Below are positions 1 through 10,056 of a stretch of 20,467 nucleotides of DNA, piece after piece (position 1 is the stretch's first letter; each line of letters starts with the position of its first letter). Position numbers and translations under genes: made by a program. The DNA comes from Lingula anatina (taxonomy: Eukaryota > Brachiopoda > Lingulata > Lingulida > Lingulidae): the NCBI RefSeq assembly GCF_001039355.2, contig NW_019773659.1:655017-675483 (forward strand), given 5' to 3'. The notes under the pieces are model-generated. The model was not told where the DNA came from. It saw nothing but the letters and a program-made list of their open reading frames with translations, and ran no database searches.

Positions 1-951
1 GTTCCTGTTATGTTGAACCATGGGAGAACTATGTTTGTATTCCATATTGTCACCAGCCTACTTCGACATGTTTTGTATTTACTTACGTACGTCTTAAATA
101 GCGCAATGAAGATTATAACAGCGTTGAAAGACGTAAATCTCATCGCCCCCATTTTCAAAGAAACGTTTATGAGATTTTAATTCATCCAGAGGAAACTTAG
201 TGTTATTTTTCATGAATTTCAGCTGAGAGATCTGTAGTCTACACGTTGTGCATAGTTTAACTACAGTTCGAAAAATAAGTTTTCAGAATACCGAATATAA
301 ATAAAATTTAGTTATGAGATGATGATATGCCTTTATAGTTTTGTATGTTCCAGAGAGAGAGAGAGAGAGAGAGGATGAGGTAGCAACAGAAAGAGGGACG
401 CGTCTATCACGAAAATTAATCGACTTGTCAATTTCTGTTAAGCTGTATGTACACAAAACCAGCATTTCATTGAAAAAACAAAATAATCAAACCTGCATAC
501 AAACGATTTCCTTTGAAATATAGTGTGGCATTGTGTTGTATTTTTATGTCTTTTTTCTTCGAATCATGCACGCCAGTTTGTAATGGGGAAAGATACGTGT
601 TTAAACAGAGAGGAACATAGTATTTCACGTATTTAGGTATTTTAATGCTGCATTTTATATAATGATTTCTATTCAGTTGGTAACTACACTAAATAGTACT
701 TCTATACAAACAGATGGAATTTCCATTTTCACCTAAGAAGTCAATAGATATATTGATTACGATATAAATAAGAATAAAGATAGTACAATTTAAAAAGATG
801 AGAGATAACAAATTGTTAACATTCTGTGTACCTGCTAGCTTGATTGACATGATACATTATTTTTTAATATGGTTTTGACTAAAAAGATAAGCCTCGTGAT
901 GATTTTAGGCGGAATCATCATTGCAGAAAGCTCCTTTATTCTTTATTTTAG
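1..951. other. AT-rich spacer
   Basis: I see no coding potential here beyond short chance frames. The only structured element is an (AG)n microsatellite near 352-373. The last 20 bases are pyrimidine/T-rich and end in TTTTAG at 946-951, which acts as the acceptor of the candidate exon that follows. Confidence 0.5.
352..373. repeat. (AG)n microsatellite
   Basis: Eleven uninterrupted AG dinucleotides. The short frames that cross it on both strands are repeat artefacts. Confidence 0.9.
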
Positions 952-960
952 AGGCAACCG

Positions 961-1707
961 ATGTGCGCAGTTGTGGTGATCATTCTCCTTCTTGTCGGTA
1001 GTGAGTGAACATTATTTATCTTTTAGGGCCTGATGGACATGTATTTGATATTGCTGTCATCTTTAACTCTGCCATAAGCAGTGGCATTATGGGAACAAAT
1101 TTGAATATTTACTGCTTGTTTTTATATCAATTTAAATGATACAAGAGTCATGCTTGTTTGATTCCAGTTAAAATAAATTAATTAATTCATTAATGTTATT
1201 AAAATTACTAGAATTCATTTTAATGTATTAAATGTAATTGAAATTATTAGAATTACTAGTGGCAGCACCACTTACGCACATATACATGAGTATATATACA
1301 TGCACATGGCATTTGAAAGGTCCTTGATAATATCACTTATTATTTTAGGTGCGTCATCGCCTTCTTTGTGGCTATCTGACCGGAATACCCCCTGTAATAC
1401 TGATGCCAATTAATATGCACTGCAGTTTGTTACCATAAGACGTGTGATAGTTAATTTTACTCCTTAACCTCCCTACTGAAGAGAGGGTACATTTTTGAAC
1501 TGATTAATCACTTAATTGGGCATTTTAAAACAGGGTCTTTTTACTGAATTCACTCCGGATGTGCTCACTGCAGTACAGTGCCGCCGGAATGTCCCCTTAC
1601 TTACCCTCCGGGTCGCTGTGGGTTGTACGGACTGTTGTGAACCGTCTAAAATGACTTTAACTTTAATTTATAACTGTACTGAATTCCAGTGTATCAATTT
1701 CCATTAA
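961..1707 (+). CDS. candidate two-exon secreted cysteine-rich peptide
   Basis: This is a model I assembled; I do not recognise the family. Exon A (961-1000) follows a T-rich acceptor (TTTTAG, ending at 951) and starts with ATG. It encodes a hydrophobic leader (MCAVVVIILLLVG) and ends at a strong GTGAGT donor in phase 1. Exon B (1574-1707) follows CTCACTGCAG, starts in the matching phase and runs to TAA at 1705-1707. The spliced product would be 57 residues: a signal peptide, then a short mature region with six cysteines spaced C-x15-C-x2-CC-x13-C-x4-C. An optional internal exon at 1349-1398 (TATTTTAG acceptor, weak GTAATA donor) is also phase 1 on both sides. Either the two- or the three-exon form keeps the frame. 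No poly(A) signal is obvious nearby. Chance remains a real alternative because the pieces are short. Confidence 0.35.
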
Positions 1708-2302
1708 CGAATTAACTAATCTATGGGCTCCGACATGACTCCAGATTCGACTCAGTCTTTCACTTTACGGGCACAGAGAAGCATAACAGAACAACCTCAC
1801 ATCTTCAGTCTCAGATCAAAAGTGTCTTTATTATGGACAAGTTTCAAGTTATATACAGATTATCTACAGGGAATCTATGTGTACATGTGGCTGCTTCTTA
1901 TTTACATACGTGTACATGTGGCTGCTACTTATTTACATACTAATTGTTGTGCAATATTAACAGGTGATATGCATCTGTCTCAAGCATAGGCCTACCTATG
2001 GGCCTTTACAGAAAATAATATTAAAATGTATACAGGACAGACGCAAATTAGATAATAACATGTTGATTAACTATGACTACACAATGTGGAATTTATGCAG
2101 GATTCCACACGCCTTCCCCTCTTTATAAAAAATAATGGTACATTATTTTAAAATGACATCAACATGAACAACCTGTATTCCCAGAATATAAAAATCCTTT
2201 TAATTAAACCCATTTCAACAGTTGTGCCAAACTTTAAATTTAATCTGTAATACTTGATCTGTAAACATGAATCCTACAAAACAAATTTTACCTTTTGACG
2301 GC
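1708..2302. other. spacer with a short tandem repeat
   Basis: No credible exon was found. It contains the 31-bp tandem repeat listed separately. The open frame across that repeat (1723-1989) has no domain and its composition follows the repeat. Confidence 0.4.
1879..1940. repeat. 31-bp tandem repeat, two copies
   Basis: Units 1879-1909 and 1910-1940 each begin GTGTACATGTGGCTGCT and end ATTTACATAC. They differ at one position (TTCTT versus TACTT). Confidence 0.9.
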
Positions 2303-2338
2303 CTGGCTCGGTAACTATAAGCACAGTTACCGAGCCAG
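2303..2338. repeat. 14-bp perfect inverted repeat (hairpin)
   Basis: CTGGCTCGGTAACT (2303-2316) and its exact reverse complement (2325-2338) flank an 8-nt spacer, ATAAGCAC. The GC-rich stem stands out in AT-rich surroundings. No T-run or gene end sits beside it. Confidence 0.9.
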
Positions 2339-2345
2339 CTATAAG

Positions 2346-2366
2346 CGTGTGTACGATAAGCACACG
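2346..2366. repeat. short hairpin beside the 14-bp inverted repeat
   Basis: CGTGTG (2346-2351) pairs with CACACG (2361-2366) across a 9-nt loop. The ATAAGC word in the first hairpin's loop recurs just before this stem (2341-2346) and in its loop (2356-2361), so the two hairpins may be related by local duplication. Confidence 0.6.
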
Positions 2367-2708
2367 AAATTGTATTCAGGTTTTTGTACATTTTAACGGC
2401 ACATTGTTCTTATTTCCTGATTTCTCTTTGGATGTCGACTTCTGCGAGACTATAGCTCCTTAGCATTACATTTAAGGGCTAGATGACATTGCCAAGGTCA
2501 GAAAGAGCTTTGCGGATACAGAGCTCAAAACACTGCATTTCATTCCTGAAGCAGCGTAAAGAGATAATCGTAGTAGGCCGTAGAACCACATGCTTACAGA
2601 CACGTGACCTTAAAAGAACACATTCCGATGATTATAGATTGGATGATTATCGGCGGGAATTTAATAACCCATTTTACTTCTTTGAACATCACTGAGGAAA
2701 ATCATATT

Positions 2709-2735
2709 TGGGGATGGGGGGGGGGGGTCGGGGGG
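2709..2735 (+). repeat. G-rich tract with quadruplex potential
   Basis: It contains a run of 12 G flanked by shorter runs (GGGG, GGGGGG) within 27 nt. Four or more G-triplets on one strand satisfy the simple quadruplex pattern. It may equally be a homopolymer length polymorphism. Confidence 0.7.
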
Positions 2736-2887
2736 TCTTGTTATTAGGTTGAATTAGAAAATAAGAAGTGCGCATGACAGGAACCGCGCGCCACAGGGTT
2801 TTTTTTTTATTCCTCTGCTGTGAACAACATCGCACTTGCTCACAGCTTTACATTTTTATATTCCTGATTTGAGGGATAACTTTAAAG

Positions 2888-2905
2888 TTTTTTTTTTTTT
2901 TTTTT
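2888..2905. repeat. poly(T) run, 18 nt
   Basis: Uninterrupted T tract. No tRNA- or SINE-like body is visible beside it, so a retroposon tail is possible but unsupported. Confidence 0.8.
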
Positions 2906-2994
2906 GGTGAAAAATAAAATACGAAATTTCCTGCATTACTATACTCTCACACGTCGCGTATAGAGGTAAAAGTGGCACGCATACTGCTCATCGG

Positions 2995-3032
2995 GTAACT
3001 GATTTGGTGCCTGATTAGGCACCAGATGTTAC
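2995..3032. repeat. two-step inverted repeat (cruciform)
   Basis: The inner stem is TGGTGCCT/AGGCACCA (3005-3012 with 3017-3024) around the loop GATT. The outer stem is GTAAC/GTTAC (2995-2999 with 3028-3032), separated from the inner one by small internal loops. Confidence 0.85.
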
Positions 3033-3391
3033 TTGTTAAGTTGTTCGATATAAAGTGTGTCATAACTCTGGTCCTTGAAATTTTCCTCTGTAATTAACAA
3101 CTTCTAATGTTGTGCTTTAAATAGATGAAGCAGGTGATTTCGACTCCCTCCTAAATGATATTTACCTTGTTTACCATGTCTTACACTAGCAAATGTACAG
3201 ACTTCACGGAAAAAAATGTCACACATGCGGTCTGACAAGTGTGAAAATTCTGTCAGACTGAAACAAAATCCATAATACTAAAACAGACATCTTTTTTTTT
3301 TTTGCCGTCATAAATTACCACAAATATAAATATCTTCATATTTTAAATTTAACATTATTTATAAAGTTAATATATTTTATATGTATTAATT

Positions 3392-3448
3392 TTTTCTTGT
3401 TCTCAGAAATGTCAATTTCTAACCCCTGTGTTACTATGGCAATAGCTG
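3392..3448 (+). repeat. interspersed repeat, copy 1
   Basis: A 57-bp segment from TTTTCTTG to AATAGCTG matches 5463-5519 without gaps at roughly four positions in five. The conserved blocks are TCTCAGAAATG and ATGGCAA.AGCTG. The copies are in the same orientation and about 2 kb apart. Confidence 0.6.
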
Positions 3449-3456
3449 GTCAGTCA

Positions 3457-3473
3457 CCCCCCCCCCCCCCCCC
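3457..3473. repeat. poly(C) run, 17 nt
   Basis: Uninterrupted C tract directly after the repeat copy ending near 3448. Confidence 0.85.
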
Positions 3474-4970
3474 ACCGCCAGTTTAATGGAGAACAAGCAG
3501 AAAATGAGGTGTTAGGATGTAATCTATATATTATACTAAATAAAAGTCGCTAAAGGGGGTGGTGTCAGCTTTATAAATATCAATCTAAATAACATTCTTT
3601 TGGAATATAATTTTCTGTCAAATTTAGCCAGGGTGTATCATATTGGCTGTAAATACAGACTTGACATTTAATATGGAATATTTCAGTTTCGAAGGTATGC
3701 CTAGGTAAAAATGCATTCTTTTTTCAAAAAACTCCGATCTCATATAAGATATGTGAATGGAGAAGTGTGTAGTCAGGTGTATCGCTTCCAATTAACTGAA
3801 TGCCAGGTTTGTTGCGCTGCTGCATTACGTAATATGCAGTGATTTAATTGGGTAGTGCTCCTTTGGGCAGGTCAAAGCTTGGCTTTGGCAAAGCATGGTT
3901 ATGTCAAAAAAGTATCCATATGTCGGCAACTACTGCATAGAATAATTTGAAATTTTGCATGCAAGTGGTCTGTTTTGCAATGTGTAAAATTAGCTATGCA
4001 GTGCACTGCAAATTTGTCAATCTGTGTCAGAATGGCGCGAAAAAGTCAGAGATTGCCAGACAGATGATTGCGCCAAACGAAACGGTCCGCACAGTTTTAT
4101 AGAGTAATGCTCAGACTGATGTACCTACACAGAGGCCACACCCAATGTATTGAAATCTTACCACCAGGGTACAGGTAATGTGAGTGACTAGCATTGTTGT
4201 AAAGCAAATTACTTACACTTTCACTAATTACAGATAGCAATTAAAGCGGAATCAAAAGAGTAAAAAGACAAAGAGTTATTGAGTGTAAGTTAAGTTTCTC
4301 CAAGAGTCAACAAGTGTAGAACATGTTTTTAGTGTCAGAAAAAGATGGAAAAGGTCAAAGTCAATAACAGTTAATGTGATTGGTTAATTTCATAACATAT
4401 TTTAATTTTGATCATCTATTTATCACATGATAACTGAGTTTTGGATAAGATCCAAGTATGAGTAATCCAAATAATATTTTAGATATCTTTAATTGAAAAC
4501 AAGTCTCTTAGGGATTACCTAATAAGGAAATGTTGCATTGTGACTTGCAACATGAGAAAGGAAAATATTTTGTAATCACGCAAAGACAATGGAAAAGAAA
4601 ACAAGTAAGTGCGTGATCAGTACGGAGAAATTGAGTATAAATATTTGTGAAGTTGTATGAAGAGAGAGTCGGTGAATAAACGTTCGAAAAGCTCCAAACT
4701 GCTGTCGTTATTCCTCACTATAACAGCATGTACATGAATCTTTAGGTGATTTCTTAGGTCAAATGTGAGTGACTTGCATGTATTATGGGGTTTTATGCGT
4801 CTTTTATCAAGTCTTCGGTTCTTGTTGACCATTTGATGTTCCCTTTTTAGTCATTTTACATCGTCACACATGTAGTGGTAATGAGCACTATTATACACAT
4901 CAGTTCTCATTCAAAATTTAGATGAAATGAGGAATATTGCTCTCACTTTTTAGTCCGTTGGTTAAAAAGA

Positions 4971-6000
4971 TGTAATTTCATTTTCATTGGCGGCCATTTT
5001 GAATTTTTAAAGCCATACTGTACTCTGAATTAACTCAAGTAATTGCAAATGGTTCTGTTTTCATATTCAATACATCAAAAGTAATGAAGAATTTAATTTG
5101 GGATGATAAATCTGCCATATTTCCAGTCTGGACAGCAATATGTAAAAGACGTTTTGTGACAGCCTTCTTGGATTTCAGATTTTACATCTCAATAAAAAAA
5201 AATAGCACCTTAAACGAACACTTAAGTCAGAAAGAAGAGGCTCCATGCTACACCGGTACTTCAAATTATCTCTGATATTCCAATTCCTTCATAAGTAAAT
5301 AAAAATTCAAACTTTAAAAATTATAAAAAATTCTAAAAAAGCAACACATATTGGCCGCCATCTTGGAAATTTTGATTATCATTTAGTATAGTACGGTTCA
5401 TAGTCTACACGTCTGGAATGATTTTGAATTCCATTTCTTTAATGCATTTGAAAAATATTAAATTTTCTTGGTCTCAGAAATGCCAATTTTAATCACAGAC
5501 GTTACCATGGCAACAGCTGTAGCACCAAGTTATTTTGTTCATGCAGTTTTGCGGGCATGTTTTATTATGGCCGTCAATGGGAAATTATTTGGTGGTTTTG
5601 CCCTGAACATGATGGTGGCCCAGTCATAAAGAGGCTTTGATGACGTTTCCACCTACATACTACTAACACTACTTTTTTGCCAAACACAAACTTTGCCCTG
5701 TAATTTATTCAAAATACATTTAAAGGACAATGTTCATGTAAAAATCCATTTCTCGAATTTTGAAGATACAGCACTCAATCTATACACTAGAGGTATGTTT
5801 TAATCGATCCCCGCCATTTAAAAATTATAAAAACAATCTATTAGTAGAAAAAAAAGCGTTTTAGTAAACCTCACCTCAATATGCAAAAATGAAGCAACAG
5901 ATCTGGGTCACGTGGTACTGTGACGACAATCACGATAAAGGTCTATGCGACTCAACTGAGCTGCATGGTGCATACAGACGGAGAAGTTAAGGAAAGTTGT
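4971..6000. other. spacer with paired GGC(C/G)GCCAT elements
   Basis: No gene is supported. GGCGGCCATTTTGAATTTTT near 4988 and GGCCGCCATCTTGGAAATTTT near 5351 are similar and probably belong to a dispersed repeat; both also resemble YY1-type CCGCCAT motifs. The frame at 5084-5275 shows no domain. Confidence 0.4.
5463..5519 (+). repeat. interspersed repeat, copy 2, with X-box palindrome
   Basis: Partner of 3392-3448. Bases 5501-5514 read GTTACCATGGCAAC, a full match to the RFX X-box consensus (GTNRCC, short spacer, RGYAAC). In copy 1 this palindrome is degraded to GTTACTATGGCAAT. Confidence 0.6.
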
Positions 6001-6027
6001 GTTGAACGGAGTTGAGGAATTTTCGTT

Positions 6028-6120
6028 ATGCCTCGGTGTGTTGCCGTGGGATTCACCAAAATTGCAGCTCTCGTTGACAATCTTTCTTTGTCTGTGACGG
6101 TCTTCCGTGACTTACTTACT
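6028..6120 (+). pseudogene. possible THAP-domain start remnant
   Basis: The frame from ATG at 6028 begins MPRCVAVGFTK. THAP zinc-binding domains typically start M-P-x-x-C-x(2-4)-C, and CVAVGC is a frequent opening. Here the second zinc-ligand Cys is replaced by Phe (TTC rather than TGC). No downstream Cys-x2-His or AVPT block is recognisable, though the frame stays open to 6252. It may be a decayed THAP gene or transposase 5' end, or coincidence. A second THAP-like start lies at 19965. Confidence 0.25.
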
Positions 6121-6252
6121 AACTTCGGTGACAATAGTTGCGATGCTCTAGATCATGGTCACCTCAGGTGGTTTAGATCATATCAAGAGCTGGTAGTCTT
6201 TCAGATTAACTGTCATCAGTTGGCAAACTTACTGATTGCTGATGCATTTTAA

Positions 6253-7304
6253 ATGCATTGTAGTTGACCAAAAGCTCGTTTACAACAAACCTGTTAATTA
6301 TGCACCGCTGCAATTCCCAAGCCAGGTAATAACAGGTATGAAACTCGTCTTGGTGGGCTTTCATATTTTTCAATATATCTCATTTATTTCATGGGGTTAT
6401 TTTATTGGTATTTGTAAATGACGTTAAATATCAATCCCTACATGTTTTTGCGTTACTTCCCCGGTGCAAGTGATTCCTGTGGTCGGGCATCTAGAATTTT
6501 AGTCATATATGCAAGCAAACGTGAGTGACTTGCTAATGGCTCACTTGCGGAGCGCGTCTTGATATTTTAGTGCTCTCCACGCCATATTGTATGAATAACC
6601 CTATTTGCCTTAGTTTCACAACTGAAACGTATGGTGTTTCCCAACAAGTTCGGACAACAATTTGCCGATCAGATGGATTTGTTATCTTGTCAGGTTTAAA
6701 GTTGGCTCATAAACCACAATGAAGCGGCTGTTGGATGACTTCAAAAGGCATTATACACACCAAACGCAACAGTGATATGCGTGACTAACACGTACTGTAC
6801 CTCCAGCACGAAACACGATTTTTTTTTAAATCAACGACTATTTGTGTTTAATATATTTTTTACAAATGCTACTGGTATGAATGTAAAGAATGAGTGTTTT
6901 GCTTTCATACCTTTTTTCCATCCTTTACATATACTAATGGCGTTTGCAGATTGTAATTATAAAGGCTTGATCTGCCGTGCTATAAACATCATCATTGCGT
7001 GACACAAGAACTGGAGCCAGTAGTTACCGCCAATTGCTCAATTTGAAGCGCTGATAACGGTGAGAAGCATTATTTTATTTCATTTTGCCAGTGCTTCATT
7101 TAAATTACACTCATGTTGTAGCTCAGAGTACAGGTAAAGATAGAGGTATTTTGTTTTGTTAGCATGCTTCGTCACCATGATTTGATTTTTGATGACAATA
7201 GTCGACAGCATTTTTGACAACCATGAGATGTATATGACACAATTGTTAAGTTTCACTGTTGCTTGACGAAAGAACAAGACCCCGTCGTCGTTTTGCTGTT
7301 TCAG
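6253..7304. other. upstream region of the cysteine-rich gene
   Basis: No coding exon is supported. TTTTGCTGTTTCAG at 7291-7304 is a strong splice acceptor just before the gene's ATG, so a non-coding first exon probably lies in this stretch. A possible 5'-UTR exon end is the donor GTAAAG after GAGTACAG near 7132. Promoter elements cannot be placed. Confidence 0.4.
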
Positions 7305-7307
7305 ATA

Positions 7308-8787
7308 ATGGCTGGTTGCATTGTTGCAATATTGATTGCAATCAGTCTAACGAATCTTACCATCAAAGAATCGCATGCAGTGTGCTGCCGGGAAGGACTC
7401 TCAAAAGTATTTTGTCGAGATTGTACACAGGTAAGATGTATTCATACCATTCAAAGTAATCTAAATGTGCACATTGGCACATTATTTCTTTTAAACCCCG
7501 CACAGTTCACATTTTACCTGCTAATATGAAATCGAAAGAAATATTTACTAGCTACCTTGTTTCACCATAATGGCAATCTAGGCGGTGACCAATGAAGGGA
7601 TAATTTTCACTTCTGTGAATATATAATAATAATAAAATTAATAATAATAATAATAATGTTTATTTATAGTCTAAAATCTAACGTATGTTCTATAGACTTT
7701 ACAGAATTTATAAAATTTACGATTAAAAGGGGAAAATTACTAATGGTCATAAGATTAAGGATCTACAATTTTCTCTTTTCTGTTGATGGGTAAATTATTC
7801 CATTCTCTAGGTGCTGCAATTTTGAAAACTTTGTTTTTTTCTTTAAAACATTAAAATCAAAACCGAGGACAAGCAATGTAACAATAGTTTGTCTTTTTCA
7901 CAAGACAGACACCATAGACTTATGTGAATATTTCAACCTGCGTGTACTGGATGGACCTGCTTGACGTCTGTAACTCTCCTGAAATGTAAAGCAATCTACT
8001 GCTTTTTTGAGTTCATGTGTTTTATCAACACTCTACATATTTACGCGGGGGATGGATCTTGTTTCAGAGGCAAAGTCTCTACTGTGGGAAAGGAAGCTGC
8101 AATATATTCGGCTGTGCTTGCAAGGGTGGGTGTAAACGAGACTGTGATGGCATACTTTCCGATGTCAAGTGGTTGTAAGTTCAATTGTCTTTATTATATC
8201 TCCTCCGTCTCGTGACCTATAAGAATGCATTAAAGAAATAACTTGATAGGCACAATATATAAGATGATTGATATTTGGCCAGTTGAGACCGCGATAATAA
8301 AGAACAAACCCTATTGAGACATTTTACGCTATTTACTGATTGACCGCGAAATAAAAATGTTAATCAACATGCTTTGATAAGAGAACTACAATATAAGATG
8401 ACCAAGTAGATATAGCATCACCAAAATATTATGGTATCAGTTACAGAAGCAGATCTAGAGATATTCTCTGACAGTCTTCCAAATGATCTTTGTTGGTCCA
8501 TCCTGTAATTTTGACCCTCTTCCGACAAAAAAAATTTAGATACCCATCAATTTAAATTTGAAAATCTGACCGTCTTCCTGAAGACCCAGAATCCGCCACT
8601 ACTTTTCAATGTATCAGCCTATCCACATAATGGAAAGAAAAGACTAATCCCTTATTATAATTTCAGTAAAACTAGTGCCGCTTATACTAGATGCCGTTGT
8701 CGCAACAAGAGATCCATAACAGACGAAATAAAAGATGGATATGTCGCTAGGGCTGTCTCTTTCGATGTCACTGATACAAACGGGTAA
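7308..8787 (+). CDS. secreted 12-cysteine protein, Diedel-like
   Basis: Exons are 7308-7430, 8068-8174 and 8667-8787; the product is 116 residues. The ATG has a good context (A at -3, G at +4) and lies 3 nt after a strong acceptor. Junctions use CAG|GTAAGA, TTTCAG|AGG, GTAAGT and ATTTCAG and keep frame (phases 0 and 2). Residues 1-24 form a signal peptide, with cleavage likely after Ser-His-Ala. The mature part has 12 Cys: 26, 27, 36, 39, 47, 52, 57, 59, 63, 67, 86 and 88. Exon 2 carries YCGKGSCNIFGCACKGGC (residues 46-63). I recall this pattern, and the CC pair just after the leader, from insect Diedel proteins, which are about 115 residues, secreted and reported to dampen IMD immune signalling. 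That assignment is from memory. The TAA overlaps a donor-like GTAAGA at 8784, so a further exon is possible. AATAAA at 8915 fits a 3' end. Confidence 0.8.
7431..8067 (+). other. intron 1 of the cysteine-rich gene
   Basis: This phase-0 intron is 637 nt long, bounded by GTAAGA and TTTCAG. It contains a (TAA)n tract and the repeat-like stretch described separately. The open frames that cross into exon 2 in other phases are shadows. Confidence 0.75.
7615..7930 (+). repeat. degenerate interspersed repeat starting in (TAA)n
   Basis: An ATAATAATAA tract (7623-7657) runs into TGTTTATTTATA. This is followed by a non-coding stretch with ATTCCATTCTCTAGGTGCTGCAA. I recall such sequence beside TAA-tailed dispersed elements in marine invertebrates. 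No target duplication was found, so the boundaries are approximate. Confidence 0.35.
8175..8666 (+). other. intron 2 of the cysteine-rich gene
   Basis: This phase-2 intron is 492 nt long, bounded by GTAAGT and TTATAATTTCAG. I see no gene or clear repeat inside it. Confidence 0.75.
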
Positions 8788-8914
8788 GAAATGTTACCCC
8801 CTGAATCAGAGTAATCAAAGTTATAATGCCTGGTCTACTTATAATGTGACTAATGAGTATAAAATCGCTGTACCATGGAGTTGTATTGTTAATCTTTTTG
8901 TGAAATTTGATGTT

Positions 8915-8920
8915 AATAAA
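8915..8920 (+). terminator. poly(A) signal AATAAA
   Basis: A canonical hexamer about 130 nt beyond the stop of the cysteine-rich gene, in the right orientation. AT-rich DNA makes chance matches common. Confidence 0.45.
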
Positions 8921-10050
8921 ATGATACCAGGAGCATATCAGTCCACAGTTATTTGTCTCCCCCAAAGTATTGGTTCTGTAGGGGTGACACTTCTATTCCC
9001 CAGTGTGTGTAGCTACACGTTAAAATTCAGTTGCTTCAGACAATGTATATCTAACTTTCAATTTGGAATTACGCTTGCAGGGTTAAAAAGTAAGTTTGGG
9101 GGTGGGTATTTAATTGGACCTATCAATTTTATATATAATTTATCAAAATAATTGAAGAAACTTGGATTAAATATGGCATGTAAGAAAAGTATTTAGAAAC
9201 CAGGTAAATTTCAACTAAATTGTTAATCTTGTTAATCTCGCCCAATTCTTTTTATGAAGATGAATATTCAATCCAATTATAGTTTCATGACATTTTGTAA
9301 TGGTCCTTTGCTCGTTTTTCAGAGAATAAACTTTCTTGGAGTCCAGAATTGTCAAGCGACAAGCAATATGCACATGAAAAGAAGCTGTGAGGATCATGCT
9401 TTATTCCAATAATATTATTAATATCAGAAAAATATAATTATCATCAATAGAAGTCGAATATTCAGCTAGTAACTCCCATATATATTACGTTTTAAATTAT
9501 CGGAAATTTGCCAATTAATAAACTCCGGATTTTGGTGATGTCTGTGTACGTTTTGTATGCGGTTTCTGATTCCGCGAACCTGAGAGGCGTTTGGGGTAGA
9601 TCATTTTAGGGCTTTGTAATAATGTCATTAAATGTTATTTTTCTAAACCTTCATGCGGGAAAGCGATTTCCAAACTACCAGTATGTTTTTGGGTTGTGCA
9701 GCTTGCAAACAAAGCATCAATGGCTTGATTAGACTTGAGTTTTTCATTCATACAAACGAGGCTGTTAAAATCAGCCCGTATGTTTTAAGCGTAAACATTC
9801 GGTTTTTCTCAGCAAACTTTTCCCCCAGCAAATGTAATTAAGTCTTGCGACACATTGGTAACAGGTACGTCTATATAATAATAGGTAAAATGGTAATTCT
9901 ACATCTTTTATACATGTATAGTACAAATTATACGTGAACATTTACATCTTAACACGTGTACGTGCAAACAAATGTTTTTACCCGAACACGACATATTTTC
10001 AACTGGACCAAATTTAAACCGCACATTTCTATCTAAAGACACTGTGTTAA
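8921..10050. other. spacer between the Diedel-like gene and its decayed exon copy
   Basis: No exon is supported. The plus frame ending near 9151 is low-complexity read-through. GCTTGCAG near 9080 could serve as an acceptor in phase with the possible donor at 8784, adding a 23-residue tail, but that tail is low complexity and unconvincing. Confidence 0.4.
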
Positions 10051-10056
10051 ATTTAG

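Larger units (their letters stand above)
2367..4970. other. non-coding repeat-rich spacer
   Basis: Both strands were read without finding a supportable exon. The stretch holds a G-rich tract, long T and C homopolymers, a cruciform near 2995 and one member of an interspersed repeat near 3392. The open frames at 2483-2695 (+) and 4617-4832 (-) carry no recognisable motif. Confidence 0.45.

Noticed and set aside
2709-2735. Possible regulatory G-quadruplex
   Set aside because: Kept only as a repeat. There is no neighbouring gene whose regulation it could support.
7263-7307. Upstream extension of the Diedel-like frame to a TTG codon
   Set aside because: The stretch contains a strong polypyrimidine tract and CAG acceptor. 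The ATG at 7308 with good context directly precedes the signal peptide.
8735-9151. 138-codon plus-strand open frame
   Set aside because: It begins inside exon 3 of the Diedel-like gene in another phase and runs through the 3' UTR. It is low complexity with no recognisable fold, and the poly(A) signal lies within it.
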